DNA from: Ensifer adhaerens
GTDB lineage: Bacteria > Pseudomonadota > Alphaproteobacteria > Rhizobiales > Rhizobiaceae
Length of the DNA stretch: 64,000 nucleotides
Direction of reading: 5' to 3'
NCBI RefSeq assembly: GCF_002940685.1
Contig: NZ_PNFP01000004.1
Coordinates: 62,001-126,000 of the forward strand
Part shown: positions 7,905-17,279 of the stretch, one piece after another
How positions within the stretch are numbered: position 1 is the stretch's first letter
Layout of the letters: each line of letters starts with the position of its first letter
The notes under the pieces: model-generated
Seen by the model: the letters and a program-made list of their open reading frames with translations, nothing else
What the model was told of the DNA's origin: nothing
Databases searched by the model: none
Program-made: the position numbers and the translations under genes

Positions 7905-9887
7905 TCAGAGCTTGATGCGGAAGCGCGCAAAACCCTCTGCGGCGTCGCCGGCGTCCTCGATCGTCACGCCCTTGACCTGCGCCAGGAACTGCCGGGCCTT
8001 CGGACCGCTGTCGAAGGTGACGCTCGTGCCGGAGAGCGGCACGAAGGTCCAGTTGGCGTCGGCCGACGGGTTGATCGTGCCCTGATCGATGATGTAGCGC
8101 ACGACGACGTCGCGGTTGGTGTCAGGCGCCACGAAGACCACCTTGTCGGCGGTGATGTCTGGGAAGTTGCCGCCGCCGCCGGCACGGTAGTTGTTGGTAG
8201 CCACGACGAATTTCTGCGCCGGATCAATCGCTTGTCCGTTGAACTGCAGGTTCTTGATGCGGTTCGAGGCGGCGTTGATGGTGTTGCCGTCCTTGTCGAA
8301 TTTTGGCGGCACGGAAAGGTCGATCTGGTAGGTGACCCCGTCGATGACGTCGAAATTGTAGGACGGGAAGCCGCCGTTGATCAGCGGTGCGTCCGCACTC
8401 CCTGGCTTGACCTCGTTGAAGATGCCGGCTGACATTTCCAGCCAGTTGCGCACCTGCTCGCCTGATATGACCACCGCCTGGACAGTGTTCGGATAGAGAT
8501 AGAGATCGGCGACGTTCTTGATGGCGATGTCGCCGGCCGGAACGTCGGTGTAGTAATCCGCGCCGCCGCGGCCGCCGGCCTTGAAGGGGGCTGCTGCCGA
8601 AAGCACCGGCAGGTCGCGGTGCTCGGTATCCTTCAGCATGTCCTTGATGTACCAGGTCTGTGCCTGGCTGACGATCTGGACCGATGGGTCGTCTGCGACC
8701 AGGGCGAAGTAGGAATAGAGCGGTGCGCTGGTCTTGCCGACCGGTGTGCGCACATATTCCAGCGTCGCCTCGTGATCCTTCTGCGCTGCCGCCAGGACGT
8801 CCTTTCTGTCGGCGACTTCGGCGACGACCTTCTTTTCAACGCGGCGATAGATCGGCCGCGCTTCGCTCGTCGAACTGACGACGCGCCAGGCGCCGCCCTC
8901 GCGCTCGATGAGCAGGTCGATCAGACCGAGATGCGAACCCCAGAAGCCGCCCATTACGCCGGGCTTGCCGGCGATCAGCCCCTTCTTGTTGTCGACGCCG
9001 GCAAGGCCGTCGAACTTCGGCCCGGGGAAATCCAGGTGGCTGTGACCGGTGACGATCGCATCGATGCCTTCGATCGCGGCCAGCGGCACGGATGCGTTCT
9101 CTAGGTTTTCCGCATAGGCCTCCTGGCCGATACCGGAATGGGAGAGCGCCACCACGATGTCGGCACCTTCCTCCCGCATCTGCGGCACCCAGGCCTCGGC
9201 CGCCTTGACGATGTCGCGCGCGTTGGCCTTGCCCTCTAGATGCTTGGCGTCCCAGGTCATGATCTGCGGCGGGACGAAACCGATGAGGCCAATGCGGATC
9301 TCGTGCTCCTCACCGGAGCCGTCCTTCACCTTTCGGTCGAGAATGACATAGGGCTTCAGGAACAGTTCGTCCTGGCGCGCATCGGCGGCAAGTGCCCCCT
9401 TCGTCAGGTTGGCGCAGACGAGCGGGAAGTTGGCGCCGTTGAGCGCCTTGAACATGAAGTCGAGGCCGTAGTTGAACTCATGGTTGCCGAGCGTGCCACA
9501 GTCGTAGCCGAGCACGTTCATGGCGGCGATAACAGGGTGGATGTCGCCGTCTTTCATGCCGCGCTGATAGGCGACGTAGTCGCCCATCGGATTGCCCTGC
9601 AGGAAGTCGCCGTTATCCACGAGGATGGAATTCGTCGCTTCGGCGCGGATGGCATCGATGATCGAAGCGGTGCGCGCAAGGCCGACGGTGTCGTTGGGCT
9701 TGTCGCCGTAATAGTCGTAGGGAAAGACGTGGACGTGCAGGTCCGTCGTTTCCATGATCCTGAGATGCGCCTGGTTGGCGGCGGCCCGAACCGAGAATGG
9801 ATGCAACATGACGAGTGCCGAGGAGGCTGCGACCCCCGCAAGAAGCGAGCGGCGCGTGAGGTGAAGCGGGGATGTCATCGATGTCAT
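7905..9887 (-). CDS. cpdB: 2',3'-cyclic-nucleotide 2'-phosphodiesterase / 3'-nucleotidase, Tat-exported
   Basis: A 660-residue periplasmic enzyme that hydrolyses 2',3'-cyclic nucleotides and 3'-nucleotides. It has a twin-arginine signal (LTRRSLLAG, then a hydrophobic core ending SVRAAA). The metallophosphatase motifs follow in order: TTDLHVHV, DNGDFLQGN, GNHEFNYG and GHSHLD. The C-terminal half is the 5'-nucleotidase-type substrate-binding domain, with the YRAGGGGNFP signature near the end. Length equals the family norm. The start at 9887 is set by GGAGG five bases upstream. No obvious operon partner. Confidence 0.92.
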   Translation of the reverse strand: MTSMTSPLHLTRRSLLAGVAASSALVMLHPFSVRAAANQAHLRIMETTDLHVHVFPYDYYGDKPNDTVGLARTASIIDAIRAEATNSILVDNGDFLQGNPMGDYVAYQRGMKDGDIHPVIAAMNVLGYDCGTLGNHEFNYGLDFMFKALNGANFPLVCANLTKGALAADARQDELFLKPYVILDRKVKDGSGEEHEIRIGLIGFVPPQIMTWDAKHLEGKANARDIVKAAEAWVPQMREEGADIVVALSHSGIGQEAYAENLENASVPLAAIEGIDAIVTGHSHLDFPGPKFDGLAGVDNKKGLIAGKPGVMGGFWGSHLGLIDLLIEREGGAWRVVSSTSEARPIYRRVEKKVVAEVADRKDVLAAAQKDHEATLEYVRTPVGKTSAPLYSYFALVADDPSVQIVSQAQTWYIKDMLKDTEHRDLPVLSAAAPFKAGGRGGADYYTDVPAGDIAIKNVADLYLYPNTVQAVVISGEQVRNWLEMSAGIFNEVKPGSADAPLINGGFPSYNFDVIDGVTYQIDLSVPPKFDKDGNTINAASNRIKNLQFNGQAIDPAQKFVVATNNYRAGGGGNFPDITADKVVFVAPDTNRDVVVRYIIDQGTINPSADANWTFVPLSGTSVTFDSGPKARQFLAQVKGVTIEDAGDAAEGFARFRIKL

Positions 9888-10120
9888 GCGGTCCTCCATT
9901 GATCAAGAATGCGGGTCTTCATGGAAAAGGAATACAATCGGGAGTTTTGCCCGCCGGAAGGCGAGCCACGGTGGGTTGGCGCCGACTATGCCGGAAAGCC
10001 GACGTTTCCGAAAGCGGCAGATTTTCGCACCCCAAGGTCGAGCGACAGCGGACTTCCGGTAAAGTTTTCTTCAAGTTTCCTGGTTAACGGTGCTTGAGGA
10101 AACGGAACTTTCTCAAGCAC

Positions 10121-11368
10121 ATGCCAAACGCCAACCTTCTTCTTTTCGTCGGCGAGGCGCTGGTCTACGTGACGGCGATGATCGGGCTGCTGCACCTTCG
10201 CGCCCGGTTGGGGCTCGGCGTGTTCGTCGCCGCCCTCGGGGTGATGCATTTCATCGAGACCTATCTTGCGGCGGTCTTCTATGTGCAGTTGCCGTTCGGC
10301 GTGATATCGCCCGGCTCGGCGGTGCTGTTTTCCGGCAAGCTGATGATGATTCTCCTCCTCTACGTGAAGGAGGATGCGGCAACGGTGCGCCAGCCGATCT
10401 ATGGCTTGCTCGCGGGCAATTTCCTGACGGTGGCGCTGAGCCTGCTGCTGCGCCAGCACGATACGGTATCGATCGTGGCGGAGCGCTCCGCCGACCTCGC
10501 CTTCATCGACGAGATGGGATGGCTGATGGTCTGGGGAACGACGATCCTTTACTTCGATTCGCTGATGATCATTCTGCTTTACGAGCGCCTGGGGCGGTGG
10601 CTGCGTCATTTCGTGACCGTGCGCTTCCTCATTTGCGGGATCGTGGTGCTCACGTTCGACCAGGCGGCCTTCTATGCGGCGTTGCGCTGGTGGAACGGCG
10701 CGCCTGCCGAGGTGTTCTGGGGCGGATGGATGGCGAAGATGCTGGCGGCGCCCTTCTATGCCATTGCCGTCGGCCTTTATCTCAACCTCTCGCGCCATCC
10801 GTCGCTTGCCATGTCAGACCGGCTGCTCGGAGATATCTTCAACACGCTGACCTTCCGCGAACGCTATGAGGACCTCTTGTCGCGCTCCGGTCAGGACACG
10901 CTCACGGGCTCGCTCGATCGCAGCCGGTTCGAGCTCGAGGCGCCGGAAATGCTGCGTGCGGCGCGCGCTGAAAACGCCGCCGTGACGCTGATGATCATCG
11001 ACGTCGACCACTTCAAGGGCGTCAACGATCGCTTCGGCCACCTGGAAGGGGACCGGGTGCTGCAGCGGCTGGTGGAGACGGTGAAGTCGAAACTGCGACC
11101 GGTCGACAGGCTGTTTCGCTATGGCGGCGAGGAGTTCGTGATCCTGTGTCCGGCCATGGCGCATGAAGATGCGCTGAGGCGCGCCGAAGAGATCCGGATC
11201 TCGATCTCCGATCAGATCGCGACGCCGGACGGTCGGCCGGTCACGGCGAGTATCGGGCTTTCTTCGACGCCTGCCGATGGGGCCGCGGTCGAGGATCTGC
11301 TGGCGCAGGCGGACCTGAGGCTCTATGCCGCCAAGGGACGCGGACGCAATTGCGTCGTCGGCCGATAG
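10121..11368 (+). CDS. Membrane-bound diguanylate cyclase (GGDEF domain)
   Basis: A 415-residue protein with an N-terminal region of about seven membrane spans (residues 5-225) and a C-terminal GGDEF domain that makes cyclic di-GMP from two GTP. The active-site loop is GGEEF at 335-339, an active variant. The product-inhibition I-site RPVD lies at 326-329, exactly five residues before it. No EAL domain follows. The membrane part probably senses an unknown input. The start at 10121 is the first ATG; a TTG nine codons upstream is in frame but lacks support. Confidence 0.88.
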   Translation: MPNANLLLFVGEALVYVTAMIGLLHLRARLGLGVFVAALGVMHFIETYLAAVFYVQLPFGVISPGSAVLFSGKLMMILLLYVKEDAATVRQPIYGLLAGNFLTVALSLLLRQHDTVSIVAERSADLAFIDEMGWLMVWGTTILYFDSLMIILLYERLGRWLRHFVTVRFLICGIVVLTFDQAAFYAALRWWNGAPAEVFWGGWMAKMLAAPFYAIAVGLYLNLSRHPSLAMSDRLLGDIFNTLTFRERYEDLLSRSGQDTLTGSLDRSRFELEAPEMLRAARAENAAVTLMIIDVDHFKGVNDRFGHLEGDRVLQRLVETVKSKLRPVDRLFRYGGEEFVILCPAMAHEDALRRAEEIRISISDQIATPDGRPVTASIGLSSTPADGAAVEDLLAQADLRLYAAKGRGRNCVVGR

Positions 11369-11386
11369 GTCATCCCGGCGTCGCCT

Positions 11387-11848
11387 TCAGATGCCGACAT
11401 TCGGCCGGTCGATGATTTCGCGCAGCGAAAAGCTGGAATTGATCTTCACCACGTGGGGCAGGGCCGAGAGCCAGTCGCGGTGAATGCGCTCATAGTCCTG
11501 CAGATCCTTGGCCGCGACCCGTAGGATGTAGTCGTACTCTCCCGACATCAGGTAGCAGACGAGCACGTTCGGACAGAGCTTCACTGCCGCCTCGAATTCG
11601 GCGAGCGTCTTGGCGAACTGGCCGGAGAGCGAAATATGGACGATGACCATGATCTGGTAGTCGAGCGCCTTATGCGCAATGCGGGCATGATAGCCGGCGA
11701 TCGTTCCGGATTTTTCCAGGATGTCGACCCGTCGCGAACAGGCCGACGGCGAGAGCCCGACCTTCGCCGCCAGGTCGGCATTCGAGATCCGGCCGTTCTG
11801 CTGGAGAATGCGCAGAATCGTATGATCGATGGCATCGAGTTCGCCCAT
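11387..11848 (-). CDS. Lrp/AsnC-family regulator, AldR type
   Basis: A 153-residue regulator with an N-terminal winged helix-turn-helix (DHTILRILQQNGRISNADLAAKVGLS, about residues 6-31) and a C-terminal RAM/ACT-like ligand-binding domain (LVCYLMSGEYDYILRV). It diverges from the alanine dehydrogenase gene across 157 bases, the standard arrangement for AldR, which activates ald in response to alanine. GGGAGAA precedes the chosen start. The ligand is inferred from position only. Confidence 0.85.
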   Translation of the reverse strand: MGELDAIDHTILRILQQNGRISNADLAAKVGLSPSACSRRVDILEKSGTIAGYHARIAHKALDYQIMVIVHISLSGQFAKTLAEFEAAVKLCPNVLVCYLMSGEYDYILRVAAKDLQDYERIHRDWLSALPHVVKINSSFSLREIIDRPNVGI

Positions 11849-12005
11849 TCGTGATTTCTCCCGATCTTGCTCCAGTTTGCGCAATATTATTCGAAATCAA
11901 TGCGCCTTGGGTTTCGTCTTTGCAAGGACATTCGATTGTCGGCGTGTTTTGCTGATTGCCTCGTCATAAGCGGCGCAAAGCCCATAACAGGAGAGGAACG
12001 CTAGG

Positions 12006-13124
12006 ATGCGTGTCGGTTGCCCGAAGGAAATCAAAAACCATGAATATCGTGTCGGCCTGACGCCCGGCTCGGTGCGTGAATATGTTGCCCATGGCCACGA
12101 GGTAATCGTGGAAACCAAGGCCGGGGCAGGGATCGGCGCGGATGACGATGCCTACCGTGCCGCTGGCGCGAAGATTGTCGCGACGGCAAAGGATGTGTTC
12201 GAAAAGTCGGACATGATCGTCAAGGTCAAGGAGCCGCAGCCCTCCGAATGGGCGCAGCTGCGCGAAGGCCAAATTCTCTATACTTACCTGCATCTCGCGC
12301 CCGATCCTGAACAGACAAAGGGTCTGCTCAATTCCGGCGTGACGGCGATCGCCTATGAAACCGTTACCGATGATCGCGGCGGCCTGCCGCTGCTCGCGCC
12401 GATGTCCGAGGTTGCCGGGCGCCTGGCGATCCAGGCGGGTGCGACCTCGCTGCAAAAGGCCAATGGCGGCCGCGGTATCCTGCTTGGCGGCGTGCCGGGC
12501 GTGCTCCCGGCCAAGGTGACCGTCATCGGTGGCGGCGTCGTCGGCCTGCATGCGGCGCGCATGGCGGCCGGTCTCGGTGCCGATGTCTCTATCCTTGATC
12601 GCTCGATCCCGCGCCTGCGCCAGCTCGACGATCTCTTCGCCGGCCGCGTGCACACGCGCTACTCGACCATTGACGCGCTGGAGGAGGAAGTCTTTTCCGC
12701 TGACCTCGTCATCGGGGCGGTGCTCATCCCGGGTGCCGCGGCACCGAAGCTCGTCACCCGCGAAATGCTGACCGGCATGAAGAAGGGCGCGGTCATCGTC
12801 GACGTCGCCATCGACCAGGGCGGCTGCTTCGAAACCTCGCATGCCACCACGCATTCCGATCCGACCTACGAGGTCGACGGCATCGTGCACTACTGCGTTG
12901 CGAACATGCCGGGCGCGGTGCCGGTGACATCGGCGCATGCGCTGAACAACGCCACGCTGCACTATGGCCTTCAGCTTGCCGACAAGGGGCTGAAGGCGAT
13001 TGCCGAAGACCGGCATCTGCGCGCCGGCCTCAACGTACACCGCGGTCGCGTGACCAACGCGCCTGTCGCCGAAGCGCTCGGCTATGATGCCTATGCACCC
13101 GAGGCGGTGCTGAACGTCGCATGA
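12006..13124 (+). CDS. ald: Alanine dehydrogenase
   Basis: A 372-residue NAD-dependent enzyme that interconverts alanine and pyruvate plus ammonia. Catalytic K75 (VKVKEPQ) and H96 (YLHLAPD) are at the canonical positions. The NAD-binding Rossmann motif [15 protein letters not shown] starts near residue 173. Full family length. AGGAGAGGAA precedes the ATG. Probably controlled by the divergent Lrp/AsnC regulator; the AT-rich segment near 11885-11910 (AATATTATTCGAAAT) is a plausible operator. Confidence 0.95.
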   Translation: MRVGCPKEIKNHEYRVGLTPGSVREYVAHGHEVIVETKAGAGIGADDDAYRAAGAKIVATAKDVFEKSDMIVKVKEPQPSEWAQLREGQILYTYLHLAPDPEQTKGLLNSGVTAIAYETVTDDRGGLPLLAPMSEVAGRLAIQAGATSLQKANGGRGILLGGVPGVLPAKVTVIGGGVVGLHAARMAAGLGADVSILDRSIPRLRQLDDLFAGRVHTRYSTIDALEEEVFSADLVIGAVLIPGAAAPKLVTREMLTGMKKGAVIVDVAIDQGGCFETSHATTHSDPTYEVDGIVHYCVANMPGAVPVTSAHALNNATLHYGLQLADKGLKAIAEDRHLRAGLNVHRGRVTNAPVAEALGYDAYAPEAVLNVA

Positions 13125-13133
13125 CGGAATAAT

Positions 13134-13165
13134 CCATCGGCCCGGCAGCGATGCCGGGCCGATGG
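13134..13165. terminator. Perfect 14-bp hairpin between convergent genes
   Basis: CCATCGGCCCGGCA at 13134-13147 pairs with TGCCGGGCCGATGG at 13152-13165 around a GCGA tetraloop. There is no T-run on either side, so termination is inferred from position between ald and the convergent DUF1203 gene. Confidence 0.6.
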
Positions 13166-13176
13166 CCACGAAGGCG

Positions 13177-13644
13177 TCAGGCGGTGACGATCCGGCACTG
13201 GTAGCAGTTGTACCTGGTCGAGCGCACATGGACGGCTGAAATGTCGGATCGCGCCAGCAGTTCATTCGCTCGCGTTTCAAGCTGTTCCCTGGCGATGACG
13301 TCACCGGTCCCATAGACGATGCGTTCGTCGGGGCCGTAGCCGCGCAGGAGATAGCTGTCGCGCGAACTCAGGATCGGCGGCAAGGTTTCGCCATCATGCG
13401 CCGGGCACGCCTCGGCGTGCATGAACACCGGGCCGGTTTCCGCATAAGGCTGCGATGTCGAAAACGGTCGAAGCGCGAAAATCAAATAGGGCGCGCCGGC
13501 TTCGACATAATCCAGGCAATGACGGCAGGGCACACCACCGCCATCGGAGATCTGTCGCTCCGGCGCATTGCCATAGGCGTCCAGCCCGCCGTCTCTTATC
13601 CGGCGGGCTTCCGCGTCAGACATCGGAACATAGCGCAGCGGCAT
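13177..13644 (-). CDS. DUF1203-domain protein
   Basis: A 155-residue soluble protein. Features match DUF1203: the N-terminal CRHCLDYVEAGAPYLIFALRPF segment, a HAEACPAH motif, and a C-terminal STRYNCYQCRI motif. Several Cys/His pairs could bind a metal. GGGAGATA lies before the chosen ATG at 13644. The function of the family is not known to me. Confidence 0.75.
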   Translation of the reverse strand: MPLRYVPMSDAEARRIRDGGLDAYGNAPERQISDGGGVPCRHCLDYVEAGAPYLIFALRPFSTSQPYAETGPVFMHAEACPAHDGETLPPILSSRDSYLLRGYGPDERIVYGTGDVIAREQLETRANELLARSDISAVHVRSTRYNCYQCRIVTA

Positions 13645-13734
13645 GTGTATCTCCCTGATCGGTTTGTTTGTTCGATCAGGATAATGCGCCGGCCGCAGCC
13701 ATCGGGACACCCGGAACTTGCCGGATGGTGTTCG

Positions 13735-14298
13735 TCAGAGGTTTTTCACCAGGCTCAGAAGTTCGGCATCGGTCAAAGGCTCGACCGTCGCCTCGCGCGT
13801 CGCGACCGGCGAGAAGCCGAACTGTTGGTAGAGCTGCAGCGCGCGCGGGTGGTCGAGATTGTTGGTGGTGACCTTCAGCTTGCTCGGGCTCAGCGCCCAG
13901 GCGGCAAACAGCGTCTGCAGCAGGAACCATTTGCCAAGCCCGAGGCCGAGTGCGTGTTCCATCAACCCGAAATGCACGAGCTCGACGACGTCGTCCTCAC
14001 CCTGATGCAGTTCGAAGAAGCCGGCCGGCGCCCCGTTGACGTAAAGGACCGTCACGCTCGTCCGCTTGTCGCCAAGCGTTGCGGCCAGCTCCTCGTCGCT
14101 CATGCGCAGTCGTTCCGTCCAGTGCCAGCGGCGGCCGACGCGCAGATAGAGAAACCTGTAGTAGCCGAGCGGAATGTCGGAGACGCGCAGGATCGCGGTC
14201 TGGATATTGACCGGCATCGGCAGGCTCTGCTTCGGCGGAGCCGTCATTTCGAGTTCGGTAACGTGCGCCGTTAGCGAGGCGAGCTTGGGAGTGCGCAT
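13735..14298 (-). CDS. GNAT-family N-acetyltransferase
   Basis: A 187-residue protein. The acetyl-CoA-binding region is HFGLMEHALGLGLGKWFLLQTLF, preceded by the strand APAGFFELH and followed by the NNLDHPRALQLYQQFGF motif of small-molecule acetyltransferases. The start at 14298 lies four bases after the sseA stop codon, so it is the last gene of the cysK-alaX-sseA operon. Substrate unknown; the context hints at an amino-acid-related compound. Confidence 0.8.
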   Translation of the reverse strand: MRTPKLASLTAHVTELEMTAPPKQSLPMPVNIQTAILRVSDIPLGYYRFLYLRVGRRWHWTERLRMSDEELAATLGDKRTSVTVLYVNGAPAGFFELHQGEDDVVELVHFGLMEHALGLGLGKWFLLQTLFAAWALSPSKLKVTTNNLDHPRALQLYQQFGFSPVATREATVEPLTDAELLSLVKNL

Positions 14299-14302
14299 GG
14301 CG

Positions 14303-15157
14303 TCACTCGCGACCCGTGACGACCGTGGTGTCGGCACGTCCACCCCATTCGGACCAGGAGCCGTCATAGAGCGTGTTGTCGGTGTGGCCGAGCGATTGCA
14401 GCGCCAGCGTGATGATGGCCGCGGTTACGCCCGAACCGCAGGTCGTGACCACAGGCTTCGAAAGATCGACACCGGCGTCCTCAAAGGTCTGGCGCAGGGC
14501 GGCGAGATCCTTGAGCTTGCCGTTCTCGGAGAAGACGCCGGACGGCAGGCTGTGGGCACCCGGCATATGACCGGAGCGCAACCCGGCGCGCGGCTCGGCC
14601 TCTTCGCCGTAGAAGCGGGCAGCGCCTCGAGCGTCGGCGATCTGGATAGCGCCGTCGGCGACGATGTCCTTCATCCCGGCCAGGGACGTGACGGCCGCTG
14701 GCGTAAAGCTCGGTCTGAACGTGGCAGGGTTCGGCGAGGGCACTTCGGTCGTGACGCGGCGGCCTTCCCGGTTCCAGCCGTCCATGCCGCCATCGAGCAC
14801 ATAGACGTCTTTCGCGCCCATGATGCGCAGTTCCCACCAGACGCGTGGCGACGTCATGATGCCCGGGCCATCATAGACGACGATCGTGTCCGTCTCGCTT
14901 ACGCCGAGCGCGCCGACCGCTTCGGCGAAGGCCTCCGGGGAGGGCAGCGTATGCGGCAGGCCGCTCGTGTGGTCGGCAATGGCGTCCTGGTCGAAGAATA
15001 CGGCGCCGGGAATGTGGCCCGCTTCGTACTCGGCCTTCGCGTTGCGCTTCTGCGCCGGCAGGTACCAGGATGCGTCGAGGATCCGGATCGAGGGATCGCT
15101 GAGCCGCTCCTCAAGCCAGTCGGCGGAAACGACAAAGGCGCTCTTGTTGTTGGTCAC
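14303..15157 (-). CDS. sseA: 3-mercaptopyruvate sulfurtransferase
   Basis: A 284-residue tandem rhodanese. The inactive N-terminal rhodanese domain covers about residues 1-140 and the active domain about 165-280. The catalytic loop CGSGVTA begins at C240; CG(S/T)GVT is diagnostic for mercaptopyruvate rather than thiosulfate (CRxG) as donor. It transfers sulfane sulfur from 3-mercaptopyruvate, a cysteine degradation product. It lies between alaX and a GNAT gene, downstream of cysK, consistent with a sulfur-amino-acid operon. Confidence 0.92.
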   Translation of the reverse strand: MTNNKSAFVVSADWLEERLSDPSIRILDASWYLPAQKRNAKAEYEAGHIPGAVFFDQDAIADHTSGLPHTLPSPEAFAEAVGALGVSETDTIVVYDGPGIMTSPRVWWELRIMGAKDVYVLDGGMDGWNREGRRVTTEVPSPNPATFRPSFTPAAVTSLAGMKDIVADGAIQIADARGAARFYGEEAEPRAGLRSGHMPGAHSLPSGVFSENGKLKDLAALRQTFEDAGVDLSKPVVTTCGSGVTAAIITLALQSLGHTDNTLYDGSWSEWGGRADTTVVTGRE

Positions 15158-15173
15158 GGTCGCAACTCCTTAC

Positions 15174-15923
15174 TCAAACTGATGCGCGGTCTTCGGGGGT
15201 GCCGAAGCGGATACGGAACCGGCGGTTCTCCTTACCCTTCTTCTCGATCTTGGCGATGTGAATGGCGCCGACTTCCTGCGTCTCCGACACATGCGTGCCG
15301 CCGCAGGGCTGGCTGTCGACCGCCGAGTTCTCGCCGATGCAGACAAGGCTGACGCGCCCGAGGCCCATTGGCGGCCGCACGTTCTTCGACTTGACGATGC
15401 CGGGATTGGCGGCGAGCTCGTCGTCGGTGATCCACTGGACGTAAACGGGATGGTTTTCTTCGACGAGCTTCATCAGCGCCGCCGTGACGTCGTCCCGGTC
15501 GATCGTCTCGCTCATGTCGAAATCGACACGGCTCTCGTCCTCACCGACGGACGCGCCGGTGATCGGGAAGGGACAGACGACCGAAAGCAGGTGGCAGGCG
15601 GTGTGCATGCGCATCAGGCGGTAGCGACGCGGCCAGTCGATATGGAGAACGAGCTTCTCGCCGATTTCGGGCACCGGCTGCTCTGCGGCCGGCACATGGA
15701 CGATGATGTCCTTGGTTTCGCCGTGACGCGCGACCGCGATATCGATTCGGCTGCCGTCGGCGCGCTCCAGAAAACCGGTGTCGCCGGGTTGGCCGCCGGA
15801 CGTGGCATAAAAGCAGGTCTGATCCAGTTCGATCCCGCCATCTTCGAGGATTCCGGTGACGCTGGCCTCGCAGGTCGAGAGGTAGAAATCGTCACGGAAG
15901 AGGGCGGTCACGGTCCTGGTCAT
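15174..15923 (-). CDS. Alanyl-tRNA editing protein (AlaX type)
   Basis: A 249-residue free-standing editing domain that deacylates mischarged Ser- or Gly-tRNA(Ala). The zinc ligands are all present: H107 and H111 in HTACH, C207 and H211 in CGGTH. The family SGGQPGDTG loop is at about residues 42-50, so this is the longer AlaX form with the N-terminal glycine-rich region. AGGAATG precedes the start. It is seven bases downstream of cysK and followed by sseA, an unusual pairing of tRNA quality control with cysteine metabolism. Confidence 0.9.
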   Translation of the reverse strand: MTRTVTALFRDDFYLSTCEASVTGILEDGGIELDQTCFYATSGGQPGDTGFLERADGSRIDIAVARHGETKDIIVHVPAAEQPVPEIGEKLVLHIDWPRRYRLMRMHTACHLLSVVCPFPITGASVGEDESRVDFDMSETIDRDDVTAALMKLVEENHPVYVQWITDDELAANPGIVKSKNVRPPMGLGRVSLVCIGENSAVDSQPCGGTHVSETQEVGAIHIAKIEKKGKENRRFRIRFGTPEDRASV

Positions 15924-15930
15924 CGCATTC

Positions 15931-16971
15931 CTATCCAACTGATTCGTATGGCACTGCAATGTTGGAAGCCGTCTTCAACCATGTGGGCACCGGCAGCCCC
16001 TTGGAGGCGAGGAAGTCCGGATTGAAGAGCTTCGATTGATAGCGGTTACCATAGTCGCACAGGATCGTCACGATCGTATGTCCCGGTCCGAGATCCTTGG
16101 CGAGCCGCACCGCACCGGCAATGTTGATGCCAGTCGAGCCACCGACGCAAATGCCTTCCTGTTCGATCAGGTCAAAGACGTAAGGCACGGCTTCCGAATC
16201 CGGAATCTGATAGGAGAAGTCGGGCGTGAAGCCTTCGAGATTGGCGGTGATTCGGCCCTGGCCGATGCCTTCCGTGATCGAGCTCCCCTCGGATTTCAGT
16301 TCGCCGTTGGTGTAGAAATTGTAGAGCGCCGCCCCTTGCGGATCCGCAAGGCCGATCTTGATCGCGGGATTCTTCGCCTTCAGGCCTTGCGCGACGCCGG
16401 CCAGCGTTCCGCCCGAGCCGACGGCGCAGATGAAGCCGTCGACCTTGCCGTCCGTGTCGCGCCAGATTTCCGGCGCCGTCGTTTCCACATGGGCGTCGCG
16501 GTTGGCGACGTTGTCGAACTGGTTCGCCCAGATGGCGCCGTTCGGCTCGGTCCTGGCCAGTTGCTCGGCAAGGCGGCCGGAGATCTTCACGTAGTTGTTG
16601 GGGTTCTTGTAGGGAACGGCGGGCACTTCGACGAGCTCGGCGCCGAGCAGCCGCAAGGCGTCTTTCTTCTCCTGGCTCTGGGTCTCCGGGATGACGATGA
16701 CGGTTCGGTATCCGAGCGCCTGGCCGACGAGCGCCAGACCGATGCCGGTGTTGCCGGCCGTGCCTTCGACGATGACGCCGCCCGGCCGCAGCTGACCGGT
16801 ACGTTCCGCATGGCGAATGATCGAGAGCGCCGCACGGTCCTTCACCGATTGTCCGGGGTTCAGAAACTCGGCCTTCCCGAGGATCGTGCAGCCTGTCGCC
16901 TCGGACACGGACTTCAGCCGGATCAGAGGCGTGTTTCCGATAGCTTCGAGCACGGACGGTAGAATGGCCAT
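15931..16971 (-). CDS. cysK: Cysteine synthase A (O-acetylserine sulfhydrylase)
   Basis: A 346-residue PLP enzyme that makes cysteine from O-acetylserine and sulfide. The PLP lysine is K44 in NPGQSVKDRA, the substrate loop is GTAGNTGIGLA (with GTAGN where E. coli CysK has PTSGN), and the phosphate-binding loop is GSGGTLAG. It is longer than E. coli CysK (323). The start at 16971 is supported by a GAGG eight bases upstream; the upstream open frame is not CysK-like. First gene of an operon with alaX, sseA and a GNAT gene. Confidence 0.92.
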   Translation of the reverse strand: MAILPSVLEAIGNTPLIRLKSVSEATGCTILGKAEFLNPGQSVKDRAALSIIRHAERTGQLRPGGVIVEGTAGNTGIGLALVGQALGYRTVIVIPETQSQEKKDALRLLGAELVEVPAVPYKNPNNYVKISGRLAEQLARTEPNGAIWANQFDNVANRDAHVETTAPEIWRDTDGKVDGFICAVGSGGTLAGVAQGLKAKNPAIKIGLADPQGAALYNFYTNGELKSEGSSITEGIGQGRITANLEGFTPDFSYQIPDSEAVPYVFDLIEQEGICVGGSTGINIAGAVRLAKDLGPGHTIVTILCDYGNRYQSKLFNPDFLASKGLPVPTWLKTASNIAVPYESVG

Positions 16972-17279
16972 TTGCAGAACCTCGTGTTTGAGGACAGGCA
17001 CCGCGGCAAGGCGGCACGTACCAGGTAAAAAACGAACGGCGGCCGGCGAATGTCGACAACGTTTCCGGACCGCCGAAATGTTGGCGTGTTTTCGGCTCAG
17101 CCTGCACTTCAGGCAAGAAATAGCGTTTCGCCGCCGCTCTGTCCCGAACAAAAATCGTCTCCAGGGCATGTGAGAGCCAGCGACGAAGACCGTTGCCGCG
17201 ATGAAGGGCCGGGCAAGTCATTTTTCGCCCACAGAAGGAGATGCGTGCGTGTTTCCCGGCGCGTGCCGAGGAGTGAGTG
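16972..17279. other. Intergenic region between cysK and the SDR gene
   Basis: A divergent promoter region of 308 bases. I looked for a SAM or other riboswitch upstream of cysK and saw no convincing conserved elements. No tRNA or strong hairpin with a T-run was seen. Confidence 0.5.

Noticed and set aside
9921-10097. Small frame beginning MEKEYNREFCPPEGEPRW before the diguanylate cyclase
   Set aside because: No ribosome-binding site and no family; it could be real but the sequence gives too little support.
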